This document shows positions 8,580-17,147 of a stretch of 64,000 bases of DNA, in pieces. Position 1 is the first letter of the stretch; every line of letters starts with the position of its first letter. This stretch comes from Bordetella parapertussis (GTDB lineage: Bacteria; Pseudomonadota; Gammaproteobacteria; Burkholderiales; Burkholderiaceae_B). The notes below the pieces were generated by a model that saw only the letters and a program-made list of their open reading frames with translations, was not told the DNA's origin and did no database searches. The translations under genes were made by a program, and so were the position numbers. The stretch covers positions 16,453 through 80,452 of the forward strand of contig CAMDFD010000016.1 of assembly GCA_945897365.1 (NCBI GenBank), in the 5' to 3' direction.

Positions 8580-10250
8580 ATGACCACCAGTAGACAAAAT
8601 GAACAAGAGGATTTCTTAAGTCTTGTCGGCGAGTATATTTCCGAAAGTACTGCCAATATGCACGGTATGACTTCAAGAACAGATCCCAAAATTTTGGCCA
8701 ATGAAGCGATACGACTGAATCGTGACGCCAGACTGGCAACAGATGCAGGGATCAATCCGTTCTATCAGCCAACTAGTTTTCAGAGTGTATTGAAAAAAGA
8801 GGCCGACGTTCTACGTGTCGGTTCCCCTGCCCTCAACCAAAGAAACACGACAAGCTCACCTCAACAATCCTCTAGCTTTCCTTCTCTTGTTGAGACGGCC
8901 CAACGTTTGCGTGATGGTCAAGTCACAAGCATGGAACTGACCCAAGTAGCGGTCAGCAGAGCCATACAAACTCAGCCAGCTCTTAATGCATTTCTTGAAA
9001 TATGGGCTGAAAAAGCGCTAGAGACTGCGCATCTTAGAGACAAGGAATTGCAAGCCGGTCATGATCGCGGATTGCTTCATGGCATTCCGCTCGCGCACAA
9101 GGATTGTTTCAATATCATTGGGCACTCGGCAACGATTGGTTCTAAAGCTCGCATGTCAGCTCCTAGCCAAGATAATGCACGCGTCATCGAACTGCTTGAT
9201 CAGCAAGGTTCTGTCAATATTGGTACGCTTAATCTGAGCGAAATGGTTGCAGGACCAACAGGACAAAATCCTATCTTTGGTGATTGCTGCAATGCTATAG
9301 ATCCAAACAGAATTTCTGGCGGTTCCTCAAGCGGCTCAGGCTCGGCTGTTGCCTCGGGTGCAGTATTTGCTTCAATGGGTAGCGATACTGGGGGTTCCAT
9401 CCGCATCCCAGCATCCGTCAATGGCTTGTACGGACTGAAGCCTACCTACGGAAGGATTTCTCGTGCTGGCTGCTTTCCCCGCGCATATTCCGTAGATTGC
9501 CCCGGCCCGCTCACGCGATCTGCACAAGATTGCGCTGCGTTGCTCCAAGCCGTTGCTGGACATGACCCCAATGATCCATCTACGTTATCAACTGAGGTAC
9601 CAGATTATTTAGGGCTCTTAGATGTTGCGGGACTTGGAAGTCGAGTCGCAACACTCAGCTTTGCTAAAGATGAACGTTACGACCCGCAAATCAACCAAGT
9701 TTTTGAAAATTTCATTAGCCATATACAAGGTCAGTTTGGCGAGGTTAGTCATGTGACCTATCCAGAAGTCAATCGCTGCAATGCATTAAGCGAAGTGATC
9801 TCAAAAGTCGAGGCTGCAGCCGTCCACGGACAGTGGATGCGAAAAAATCCTCAGGCTTACTCACAAGCCGTATTCACCAGAACTGAGACAGGCTTGCACA
9901 TACCCGCCGTTCGTTACATGGAATCGCTCATCTTTCGACTGGATATATTGGAATCCTTTATACGTGAACAATTGCGTGATGTTGATTTGTTAATTTGTCC
10001 AACCATCCCCATCCCAACACCACTTCGAAGCGAGATTGATCTTGAACGACCAGAGGTGACGCTTAATACTGTGGTTGCATTAACTCGGCTCACTCGCCCT
10101 TTTAACTATCTCGGGCTACCGGCCCTGACCATGCCGATTGGACGCGACGCAAACGGCATGCCGGTTGGGGCACAAATTATTGGTCGACCCTTAGCTGAGG
10201 CCAGAATCCTCTCGTTTGCACACCTCATCTCTCAAACGATGAGTACTTAA
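8580..10250 (+). CDS. Amidase, amidase-signature family, with an unrecognised N-terminal extension
   Basis: This 556-residue enzyme hydrolyses amide bonds by the Ser-cisSer-Lys mechanism. The Lys is K174 in GIPLAHKDCFN, the cis-Ser lies in GGSSSGSGSA at about 247-256, and the nucleophile is S273 in GSDTGGSIRIPAS. Amidase homology starts only near residue 100. The first hundred residues form a polar, possibly helical extension with a Ser/Thr/Gln-rich linker around 88-100. I do not recognise it. The gene sits in a plus-strand unit after a TctC receptor and before an isochorismatase family hydrolase with a 41-base gap. Together these suggest stepwise release of ammonia from an imported diamide or ureido compound. 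Confidence 0.93.
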   Translation: MTTSRQNEQEDFLSLVGEYISESTANMHGMTSRTDPKILANEAIRLNRDARLATDAGINPFYQPTSFQSVLKKEADVLRVGSPALNQRNTTSSPQQSSSFPSLVETAQRLRDGQVTSMELTQVAVSRAIQTQPALNAFLEIWAEKALETAHLRDKELQAGHDRGLLHGIPLAHKDCFNIIGHSATIGSKARMSAPSQDNARVIELLDQQGSVNIGTLNLSEMVAGPTGQNPIFGDCCNAIDPNRISGGSSSGSGSAVASGAVFASMGSDTGGSIRIPASVNGLYGLKPTYGRISRAGCFPRAYSVDCPGPLTRSAQDCAALLQAVAGHDPNDPSTLSTEVPDYLGLLDVAGLGSRVATLSFAKDERYDPQINQVFENFISHIQGQFGEVSHVTYPEVNRCNALSEVISKVEAAAVHGQWMRKNPQAYSQAVFTRTETGLHIPAVRYMESLIFRLDILESFIREQLRDVDLLICPTIPIPTPLRSEIDLERPEVTLNTVVALTRLTRPFNYLGLPALTMPIGRDANGMPVGAQIIGRPLAEARILSFAHLISQTMST

Positions 10251-10291
10251 ACACATCATTCCTTTTTGAATCACTCAATCATGAGCGAACT

Positions 10292-10978
10292 ATGACCACA
10301 AAACCATGGGATCAGTATTTAGGCGATCAAGACAAAAAAGTGTTGGAGCGTGGCCGTTTTGCCAGAAGAATGGGTTTTGGTAAAAAGCCAGCAATCATTG
10401 TCGTCGACGCACAAAAATTTATGGTTGGCGTACCCGGCCAAGAATCTGAATGGCCCTCAAGCGGCGGACAACAAGGACATGATGCGATGGCACAAATCGT
10501 CGCCCTCGTTAGCCAAGGACAAAAGCATAAGATTCCTGTTTTTTTTACACGCTTTGAGATCGCGTCATCTGGCGTCGATATGGGGGTCTACGCGCGTAAA
10601 CGAGACTTGTTGCACTCTCCGCACTGGTGTCTCGCGGGAGAGGTTGGCTCAGAGCTCGTGGATGCGCTCACACCAACCAGTCACGATATTGAGTTTGTTA
10701 AGAAAAAGCCAAGCTGCTTTCATGGCACGCCTTTATTGGGATATCTCATCGATAGACAGATTGATACCCTCATTGTCGTAGGTGGCTCGACAAGTAATTG
10801 TGTACGCGCCACTGTGTTTGACGCCGCTTCTTATAACTATCGCGTGATCATTCCTCAAGAAGCAGTTTTCGATCGTTTCCCTATTTCAAATGCCATCAGT
10901 TTGTTTGATATGGACAGACAATTTGCTGACGTCGTCAATATCAAAGAGGTCTACCAGTATTTTGAATCAATCAAGTAA
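10292..10978 (+). CDS. Isochorismatase family cysteine hydrolase (N-carbamoylsarcosine amidohydrolase-like)
   Basis: This is a 228-residue hydrolase. The family triad is visible as D39 in AIIVVDAQKF, a Lys among K137-K139 before SCFHGTPL, and C170 in GGSTSNCVRATVFDAAS. The Cys context and the N-terminal RRMGFGKKPA stretch resemble N-carbamoylsarcosine or maleamate amidohydrolases more than isochorismatases. It is the last gene of the receptor-amidase-hydrolase unit, which points to catabolism of an amide or ureido nitrogen compound. Exact substrate is unknown; a ureido acid, maleamate or biuret are options. Confidence 0.9.
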   Translation: MTTKPWDQYLGDQDKKVLERGRFARRMGFGKKPAIIVVDAQKFMVGVPGQESEWPSSGGQQGHDAMAQIVALVSQGQKHKIPVFFTRFEIASSGVDMGVYARKRDLLHSPHWCLAGEVGSELVDALTPTSHDIEFVKKKPSCFHGTPLLGYLIDRQIDTLIVVGGSTSNCVRATVFDAASYNYRVIIPQEAVFDRFPISNAISLFDMDRQFADVVNIKEVYQYFESIK

Positions 10979-11179
10979 CTAGAAAGAGCCTCTTTGCAAC
11001 AGTACTTGTTGCATTGATGGCTCTTTCATAATTGCCTGAAGATCGTCTGATACCTTTTTCACAATGCCTTCGGGTGTACCGACTGGAAAAAAACAAACCA
11101 GCTCAACCTACGCCAAAAAGCCTCGATAGCCCTGCCCAGCAATTGTCGGCACATTTGGTAATTGAGTCACACGCTGGAA
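10979..11179 (-). pseudogene. Remnant of a Bug/TctC receptor gene (C-terminal part with an internal stop)
   Basis: On the minus strand one frame reads QRVTQLPNVPTIAGQGYRG, then a TAG at 11108-11110, then VELGLFFPVGTPEGIVKKV and on to a TAG at 10979. This is the order of the C-terminal blocks of Bug receptors (LPDVPTIAEAG, GLFAPAGTP-IV-KL). The family often has Trp near the stop, so TGG to TAG is a simple explanation. Homology ends about residue 1-2 of this stretch, four bases from the stop of the neighbouring intact tctC gene. About 65 codons of a roughly 320-codon gene remain, so it is dead. It lies between convergent genes. Confidence 0.8.
10982..11027. terminator. Inverted repeat between convergent genes, possible bidirectional terminator
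   Basis: Outer arms GAAAGAGCC (10982-10990) and GGCTCTTTC (11019-11027) are perfect complements, and an inner pair GCAACA/TGTTGC extends the fold. The plus-strand isochorismatase gene ends at 10978, four bases before it. Only short T runs follow, so it may act weakly. It lies inside the tctC remnant and overlaps its stop region. Confidence 0.5.
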
Positions 11180-11183
11180 AATT

Positions 11184-12146
11184 TCATTGCATTGCAGCGA
11201 CAAAAGGCTTTAGCTCTTCACGAATTAACTCAAGCGACTTGGTGAATTCCGCTCCGGGCATATACGCAAGCACAGCTGCATCATTTTTGACAGTAGCCAC
11301 GAAAGCAGGATCGGCAATCGTATCCTTTATCGCTTGTTGTAAACGATTAGCAATATTATCAGGTAAGGCTTTAGGTCCTGCAATGGCTCGCTCTGACGTC
11401 ACACGGATTTTGTAGCCGAACTCATAAATTGATGGAACGTTGGGTATAGCTGAAACTTTCGTTGGATTCATCACTGCAACAGGTATGATATTTTTCATAT
11501 TTCCATACCCTGCCAGATATTCTCCCACGCTCGCAATAGCGAAATCAACGTGCCCACCGATTAAAGCGCTCTTAAACTCACCCGCGCCCTTAAATGGAAT
11601 GTCAGTGCCACTGATCTGCGCAGCAGCCTCAAGCTTTAGCAAGGCCTGATGACCACTTGTGCCTCGTCCACTCGTCGCAAACGACAGAGATTTAGGATCC
11701 TTTTTGAGGGCACCGATGATCGCAGGGATTGTTTTAAACTTTGCATCACCGCGAACCATCAATACGGCTGGATCATCGACGACACGGGCAATAATACGGA
11801 CGTCATCCGTCTTATAGGTCGCTTGCTTGTACATTGGAATAAATACAAAACCTGGCACATTAATAAAGCCAACGGTATAGCCATCAGGTTTCGCACGTGC
11901 AAGATAGGTTGTTGAAATCTCACCTCCAGCACCCGGTTTGTTGACCACGACAATTCTAGTCTTTCCCCCAAGTTTTTTTTCAAGAAAAGGTACAAGCGCT
12001 CGGGCCATCAGGTCCGTGCCGCCACCCGGGGCGAAACCAACGACTAATTCGATTGCTTGGTCTTCGGGCCACGCCGCATAGCTTGGCGCACACAACACGC
12101 TTAATAAGACTGCAGCGGAACAAGCTTTAACTTTTCGAAGAGACAT
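11184..12146 (-). CDS. Bug/TctC family receptor protein
   Basis: This is a 320-residue periplasmic receptor. The ATG at 12146 follows an AAGGAAAT ribosome site and opens a signal peptide ending at PSYAA. The binding-cleft blocks are ELVVGFAPGGGTDLMAR, VNKPGAGGEISTTYLARAKPDGYT and IPFKGAGEFKSALIGGHVD. Its C-terminal half (IPNVPSIYEFGYKIRVTSERAIAGPKALP) departs from the more common Bug form. It is the last gene of the minus-strand hydantoinase/oxoprolinase unit, 130 bases after another tctC gene. The ligand may be a cyclic or ureido acid used by HyuA/HyuB, which is inference from position. Confidence 0.92.
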   Translation of the reverse strand: MSLRKVKACSAAVLLSVLCAPSYAAWPEDQAIELVVGFAPGGGTDLMARALVPFLEKKLGGKTRIVVVNKPGAGGEISTTYLARAKPDGYTVGFINVPGFVFIPMYKQATYKTDDVRIIARVVDDPAVLMVRGDAKFKTIPAIIGALKKDPKSLSFATSGRGTSGHQALLKLEAAAQISGTDIPFKGAGEFKSALIGGHVDFAIASVGEYLAGYGNMKNIIPVAVMNPTKVSAIPNVPSIYEFGYKIRVTSERAIAGPKALPDNIANRLQQAIKDTIADPAFVATVKNDAAVLAYMPGAEFTKSLELIREELKPFVAAMQ

Positions 12147-12276
12147 CAGGATTTCCTTTTTAAGTACTTTTATAATTTTCAGTAGATTCAATATACGGCC
12201 GGTATGCCAAAGCAAGCAATACTTTTATCACTTTGATAAAACATATTTGTTTGCTCTAGCAAATAGCGGTCAAAAA

Positions 12277-13266
12277 TTAATTAAGAACAATTTTTGCCTC
12301 AGTCACGACACGAGCCCATTTGGCGGCCTCCGAGACCATCATGTCTTTCAAGACTTTAGGCTTGCCACCAACAACAGTAAATCCCATATCCACAAGACCT
12401 TTATTTAACGTGGCCTCTTTCAATGCAAACTCAAAGGCATCATTGAGTATTGCAACAATATTTTTTGGCGTCCCTGCGCGCACAACAAATCCATACCAAG
12501 AGATCAATTCAAAACCCGGCACTCCCGACTCACTGACTGTAGGTAGATTGGGGAATTGGGGCGAACGCTGAGGTGTTGTAATAGCCAGTGCCCGCAGCCG
12601 GCCCGCGTTGACCAGCGCCATTGACTCAGGAAGAATGGCGATCGACATTGTTGTCTGTCCCCCTGCTAAACCAGCAAGCGCAGGAGCACCTCCCTTGTAT
12701 GGAATATGAGACATCTCGATTCCTGCCATCATTTTGTACATTTCAGTACCAAGATGTCCTGGCGAACCATTTCCTGCCGTTGCGTAGTTACTCTGATTTG
12801 GTTTGCTTTTAAGATATGCAGTCAGTTCCTGCATCGTGTGAACAGGAACTGAGGGGTGAACGAGAACCTGACTCGCTTGTTCGGTCGCCAGAATGATAGG
12901 CTCAAGGTCTGTAAGGGGGTTGTATGGTGACTTTTCCTTATAGAGGAGCGGATTAACCGCTAGAGCAGCCGAAGTCCCGAGAAATATAGTGTAACCATCT
13001 GCGGGCTGTTTTAAAACATGACTCACTGCGATGTTGCCGCTCGCTCCAGGAATATTTTCTACAATAATAGTTTGACCAAGTTTCTCACCCACCGCTTTAG
13101 CCATTGTGCGGGCAAGGAGATCCGTCGATCCACCAGGCGCGTAAGGAACAACAATTTTCATTGTCTTCGATGGAAACTCCTTTTGAGAGCCTTGGGCCGA
13201 CACTACACCAACGCTTGAAAGACCAAACATCACGACTGCAAGAACTTTAGCCACAATCTTTTTCAT
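12277..13266 (-). CDS. Bug/TctC family receptor protein
   Basis: This is a 329-residue receptor. The ATG at 13266, behind an AAAAGGTAT site, starts MKKIVAKVLAVVMFGL, a signal peptide cut near VVSAQG. The conserved blocks MKIVVPYAPGGSTDLLART, VENIPGASGNIAVSHVLKQPADGYT and IPYKGGAPALAGLAGGQ are present, as is NLPTVSESGVPGFELISWYG near the C-terminus. It lies 92 bases after hyuB on the same strand and just before a second receptor. Two receptors behind one enzyme set could widen ligand range. Confidence 0.93.
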   Translation of the reverse strand: MKKIVAKVLAVVMFGLSSVGVVSAQGSQKEFPSKTMKIVVPYAPGGSTDLLARTMAKAVGEKLGQTIIVENIPGASGNIAVSHVLKQPADGYTIFLGTSAALAVNPLLYKEKSPYNPLTDLEPIILATEQASQVLVHPSVPVHTMQELTAYLKSKPNQSNYATAGNGSPGHLGTEMYKMMAGIEMSHIPYKGGAPALAGLAGGQTTMSIAILPESMALVNAGRLRALAITTPQRSPQFPNLPTVSESGVPGFELISWYGFVVRAGTPKNIVAILNDAFEFALKEATLNKGLVDMGFTVVGGKPKVLKDMMVSEAAKWARVVTEAKIVLN

Positions 13267-13358
13267 ATCAATACCTTTTAAATGTAATAGATTAAAAATC
13301 CTAAACATCACATATGTGTCATGATTTTTTAGGCATTCAGGATAAATGACAACAAGCA

Positions 13359-14984
13359 CTAAACATATTCATACAAAGCATCAAGCGTTGTGAGTGATGC
13401 GGGACGTTCACTTGGCAGTCCATAACCGCCTCCTCCAGGTGTACGCAAAATAACTTCGTCACCCGGAGCTAGGATGTGTGGACGCCGGCTATCAATAGCA
13501 ACACCATTTATCAATACCTCGCCGCAAGCACCCTCTCCACCACCTCCGAGACCTGGCGCAGGGACTTGGATTCTTTCCGTCAGAAATACAATCGACAAGG
13601 GGCCATCGTGACTATTAGTGAAACAGATTTCCTCACCCAGTCCACCACGCATACAACCTACACCGCCCGATCCAGGTCGCAAGCGTTTATATTTAAAAAA
13701 TACCGGTGAATCTCTCTCAGCGATCTCAATAGGAGTAGGTGAAATATTGCTTGGCCAAGACATTGCAGCTGAACCGTCTTTACTCGCTGTAGCACCCATA
13801 CCTCCGTTGTAGAAAAGAACAGTCGCAAAAGGTTTGCCGTCAGAGCGAGTCCCACTGAGATTGGCAATCCAAAGTGGAGAGCCAGCACCAGCCATTACTC
13901 GCTTAGGCAAAACTGAGTGGAGGGCTCCAAAAATTAATATTGGAACGTAATGACCCGTACAAGAACGTCCACCTACAGGTGCAGGAGATTTTGGATTCAG
14001 TAATGATCCCTCGGGCGCTGAAATACGGATCGGTCGAAATAAACCATCATTGTTAGGAAGATCTGGAAGTAACAAGCACTTAATTGCATAGACCGTCATC
14101 GCATAGGTATAAGCCAAGACACAATTTATTGCACGCGGCTGTTGTAAGGAAGTTCCTGAAAAGTCACAATCAATTTCACCCCCTTTCACATTGACAACTA
14201 CAGAAAAGCGAAATCTATTTTCAAAACCATCTGTACACATCTCATATTGATATGAGCCGTCTTTTATTTGATGGATCGCTTGCCTCATTGCAGATTCACC
14301 GCGAGAAAATAAAGCTTCAGCAAGCTCATCCACACCATCTAACGCATACTCCTGCAGAACATCGCCTATGCGATCTGCAACGAGTTCAACAGCACCAACT
14401 TGAGACCAAATATCGCCAATCGTCTGCTCTGGAGTCCGAACGTTAGTCTTGATTAACGTGATTAATGTTTCATCAGGTACGCCCGCTCTTAAAAATCTCA
14501 TCATTGGTATATGAAAACCCTCTTCATATAGTTCGCGAGAATCAACAGAACGGATTTTTCCTCCAATATCAGGCACATGACCCGCAGTTGCCGCAAAACC
14601 AATCAGGCTATTTTGATAAAAAATTGGTTTCACCAAGCAAACATCATTGAGATGTCCCGTGCCGATCCATGGATTATTAGTAATGTAGATATCCCCTTGG
14701 CGGATCTCATCGATACCAATCAGTGACATCGCGGCCCTGACCGTTCGGGGTAAGGTGCCAATAAAAGAAGGAATGCTTCCACTGTTTTCGGCAAGAGCAC
14801 GCCCTTGAGAATCAGTAATGACTACTGCAAAATCATTCGCTTCAGTTGAAAGCGTTGAAAATGAAGTGCGTACGATTAGTTTTGCCGCCTCATCTGCAAT
14901 CGAACGCACACGCGTCCAAAATACCTCTAAAAAAATTGGATCCGCTGCTCGGTTTGTAATAATAGATTTATTAATTAGGCTCAT
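13359..14984 (-). CDS. hyuB: Hydantoinase B/oxoprolinase family protein
   Basis: This 541-residue subunit pairs with HyuA in ATP-dependent N-methylhydantoinases, 5-oxoprolinases and acetone carboxylase relatives. Family blocks are ITNNPWIGTGHLNDVCLVKP, GFAATAGHVPDIGG and INCVLAYTYAMTVYAIKC. The C-terminus has the Gly-rich APGDEVILRTPGGGGYG. Its ATG at 14984 overlaps the hyuA stop by four bases (ATGA), so the pair is translationally coupled. It is followed by two tctC receptors. The substrate is probably a hydantoin, 5-oxoproline or another cyclic amide, but sequence alone does not separate these. Confidence 0.93.
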   Translation of the reverse strand: MSLINKSIITNRAADPIFLEVFWTRVRSIADEAAKLIVRTSFSTLSTEANDFAVVITDSQGRALAENSGSIPSFIGTLPRTVRAAMSLIGIDEIRQGDIYITNNPWIGTGHLNDVCLVKPIFYQNSLIGFAATAGHVPDIGGKIRSVDSRELYEEGFHIPMMRFLRAGVPDETLITLIKTNVRTPEQTIGDIWSQVGAVELVADRIGDVLQEYALDGVDELAEALFSRGESAMRQAIHQIKDGSYQYEMCTDGFENRFRFSVVVNVKGGEIDCDFSGTSLQQPRAINCVLAYTYAMTVYAIKCLLLPDLPNNDGLFRPIRISAPEGSLLNPKSPAPVGGRSCTGHYVPILIFGALHSVLPKRVMAGAGSPLWIANLSGTRSDGKPFATVLFYNGGMGATASKDGSAAMSWPSNISPTPIEIAERDSPVFFKYKRLRPGSGGVGCMRGGLGEEICFTNSHDGPLSIVFLTERIQVPAPGLGGGGEGACGEVLINGVAIDSRRPHILAPGDEVILRTPGGGGYGLPSERPASLTTLDALYEYV

Positions 14985-17089
14985 TGCTCAATATCCCCAA
15001 TCGTAATCACCAAATTGCCGCTAGCTAGCTGCTCAACACGTCCTTTAGGACCGACAACAAGCGTAGAGCTCACATCCTCAATCAGCAGTGGTCCCCTTGC
15101 AGAAAACCCCGTTGAGAGCTCAGCGCGCTCGAAAATCGGGGTTTCAATATAGGCATTGAGCTCCTTGAAATACACTTCACGAAATCCTTTAGGCCCAACA
15201 TCGTGACCTATGCGCATTAACTCTGGCACAAATTGGGTATGAGGTGGCGCATCACCTGAGATCCGGACATTGACAAATTCAACTTGCACATCAGGCGGTG
15301 TGCGACCAAACTTCTCCTTGTATGCGCTTTCAAAAGCTTGAACAAGTTTGATGCGAATATTATTTTCAGATTGAACGGTGTCATCCGAGTAAGGTCCCTC
15401 GGGTAACTCAACGGATAGATTGAAACCTTGACCGACAAATCGACCGTCCGCTTGTCGCTTTATCGATATTGGACCAAACGCATACGAAAGCGTTTCTAGG
15501 GTTAACCTCGCCTCAACTTCTAATTCGCGGTACGCATTCTCAAGAGGACTCAATGCATTAGAAGAAAATTTAAAATTCAATGTTCGTGACAAGTCTGACC
15601 GAGCGGAGGCCATTAATAAACCAAATGCTGAGGCCACACCCGCAGAGGGGGGGCAGATAATTTTAGAAACACCTATTTTCTGAGCAACATAATAAGCGTG
15701 AAGAGGGCCACCACCACCCGTACACACCAAGACAAAATCCCTTGGATCACGTCCACGCTCCGCAACGTGTACGCGGGCAGCGCCGGCCATGTTTTCGGCA
15801 ACAACATCGTGAATACCCCAGGCGACATCGATCAAGCTCCGGTCAAGTGACTGACCCATTTGAGACAAGGCTTCAACAGCACGACTAGGATATATAGATA
15901 AGGAACCACCAGCAAAATATTCAGGGTTAAGGTAGCCAAGAATTAAATTTGCATCCGTCACTGTCGGCTTGACACCGCCAAGACCGTAGCATGCAGGGCC
16001 AGGCTCTGAACCGGCACTTTCCGGACCCACTTTTAACAATCCTAATTGATCCAGATGCGCGATGCTCCCACCCCCAGCACCGATTTCAATTAGGTCGACT
16101 GTCGTAATTCGAATTGGTAATCCACTCCCCTCTGAAAATCTTTTGCGACGAGCGACTTCAAAGGTGAATGATATTGACGGGTGTCCATTCTCGATCAGAC
16201 TTAACTTTGCTGTTGTCCCCCCCATGTCAAATGCCAAGAGATTCGGGAATCCATCCTGCATTCCATAGTGTGCTGCCGCAATTGAGCCTGCAGCTGGCCC
16301 AGATTCCAATAAATCAATCGGATTGCGCCTTGCTTGAGAAATATGGGATAAACCACCATTCGAGAGCATCATCAGGACACCACACTCGATACCTAAATTT
16401 GCCAACCGATCCTCGAGTGCAGTCAGGTAGCGACTTGCCATGGGTTTGATGTAAGCATTTGCTAGAGTGGTGGACATTCTTTCAAATTCGCGTATGACGG
16501 GTGCGACATTCGAAGATAGTGTGACTTCCATTTGAGGAAAATCACGTTTAATCCACTCTGCAACAGTTCTCTCGTGACCTGAAAAAGCGTACGAATGAAG
16601 CAGACAGACTGCGATGGAACTCACGCCTTGATCAGCCAAATAAGAAACAGCCGATCGGACATTTCCTTCATCGAGTGGCTCTAATTCATGACCTTTAGAG
16701 TCAACACGACCGCGAATCTCAGCGCGAAGATTGCGTGGAACAAGAACTGGAGCCCGCTCTATCGTTAAATCGTAGAGATCAAATTTTCGTTCATTACCGA
16801 TTTCAATGATATCTTTGAAACCATCATTGACTAGCATTCCAATGCCGGTCGCTCGGCGCTCAATCAGCGCATTAGTAAACAGTGTTGTTGCATGAACGAC
16901 TCGTTTAATTTTTGAGGGGGGAATTCCCCATTTTTCAATGAGTTCAATGACACCATTGGTGACTGCCTGTGCTGGATCGCCATGTGTAGTCAATACCTTT
17001 GAGCTGTATAGCTTACCGGCAGAGTACTCAAGTGCCACAATGTCAGTAAAAGTGCCACCAATATCAATACTGATTGACCAATCACTCAC
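14981..17089 (-). CDS. hyuA: Hydantoinase/oxoprolinase family protein, A subunit
   Basis: This 702-residue ATP-dependent subunit belongs to the ASKHA (actin/Hsp70) fold. The nucleotide-binding loops are visible as SIDIGGTFTDIVALE at the N-terminus, FDMGGTTAKLSLIENG in the middle and GAGGGSIAHLDQ further on. LVCTGGGGPLHAYYVA is also a family block. The B subunit overlaps it by four bases downstream. Upstream, 58 bases away, is an aminotransferase gene, with a strong inverted repeat between. The context fits a pathway opening a cyclic amide, perhaps to an amino acid that the aminotransferase then deaminates. Confidence 0.93.
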   Translation of the reverse strand: MSDWSISIDIGGTFTDIVALEYSAGKLYSSKVLTTHGDPAQAVTNGVIELIEKWGIPPSKIKRVVHATTLFTNALIERRATGIGMLVNDGFKDIIEIGNERKFDLYDLTIERAPVLVPRNLRAEIRGRVDSKGHELEPLDEGNVRSAVSYLADQGVSSIAVCLLHSYAFSGHERTVAEWIKRDFPQMEVTLSSNVAPVIREFERMSTTLANAYIKPMASRYLTALEDRLANLGIECGVLMMLSNGGLSHISQARRNPIDLLESGPAAGSIAAAHYGMQDGFPNLLAFDMGGTTAKLSLIENGHPSISFTFEVARRKRFSEGSGLPIRITTVDLIEIGAGGGSIAHLDQLGLLKVGPESAGSEPGPACYGLGGVKPTVTDANLILGYLNPEYFAGGSLSIYPSRAVEALSQMGQSLDRSLIDVAWGIHDVVAENMAGAARVHVAERGRDPRDFVLVCTGGGGPLHAYYVAQKIGVSKIICPPSAGVASAFGLLMASARSDLSRTLNFKFSSNALSPLENAYRELEVEARLTLETLSYAFGPISIKRQADGRFVGQGFNLSVELPEGPYSDDTVQSENNIRIKLVQAFESAYKEKFGRTPPDVQVEFVNVRISGDAPPHTQFVPELMRIGHDVGPKGFREVYFKELNAYIETPIFERAELSTGFSARGPLLIEDVSSTLVVGPKGRVEQLASGNLVITIGDIEQ

Positions 17090-17118
17090 AAATGATCTCC
17101 AACAAAAATAATTATTTT

Positions 17119-17140
17119 CATCGTGCTAAGTAGCACGATG
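17119..17140. promoter_or_regulatory. Perfect inverted repeat between aminotransferase and hyuA genes
   Basis: Arms CATCGTGCTA (17119-17128) and TAGCACGATG (17131-17140) are perfect complements around AG. It lies in the 58-base gap between two same-strand genes. On the minus strand it is followed by AAAATAATTATTTTTG rather than a clean T run. It could be an attenuator, an mRNA stability hairpin or an operator. Confidence 0.5.
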
Positions 17141-17147
17141 AACTTGC

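Noticed and set aside
11032..11415. 127-codon plus-strand frame
   Set aside because: It lies opposite the tctC remnant and the intact tctC gene, which have clear family blocks.
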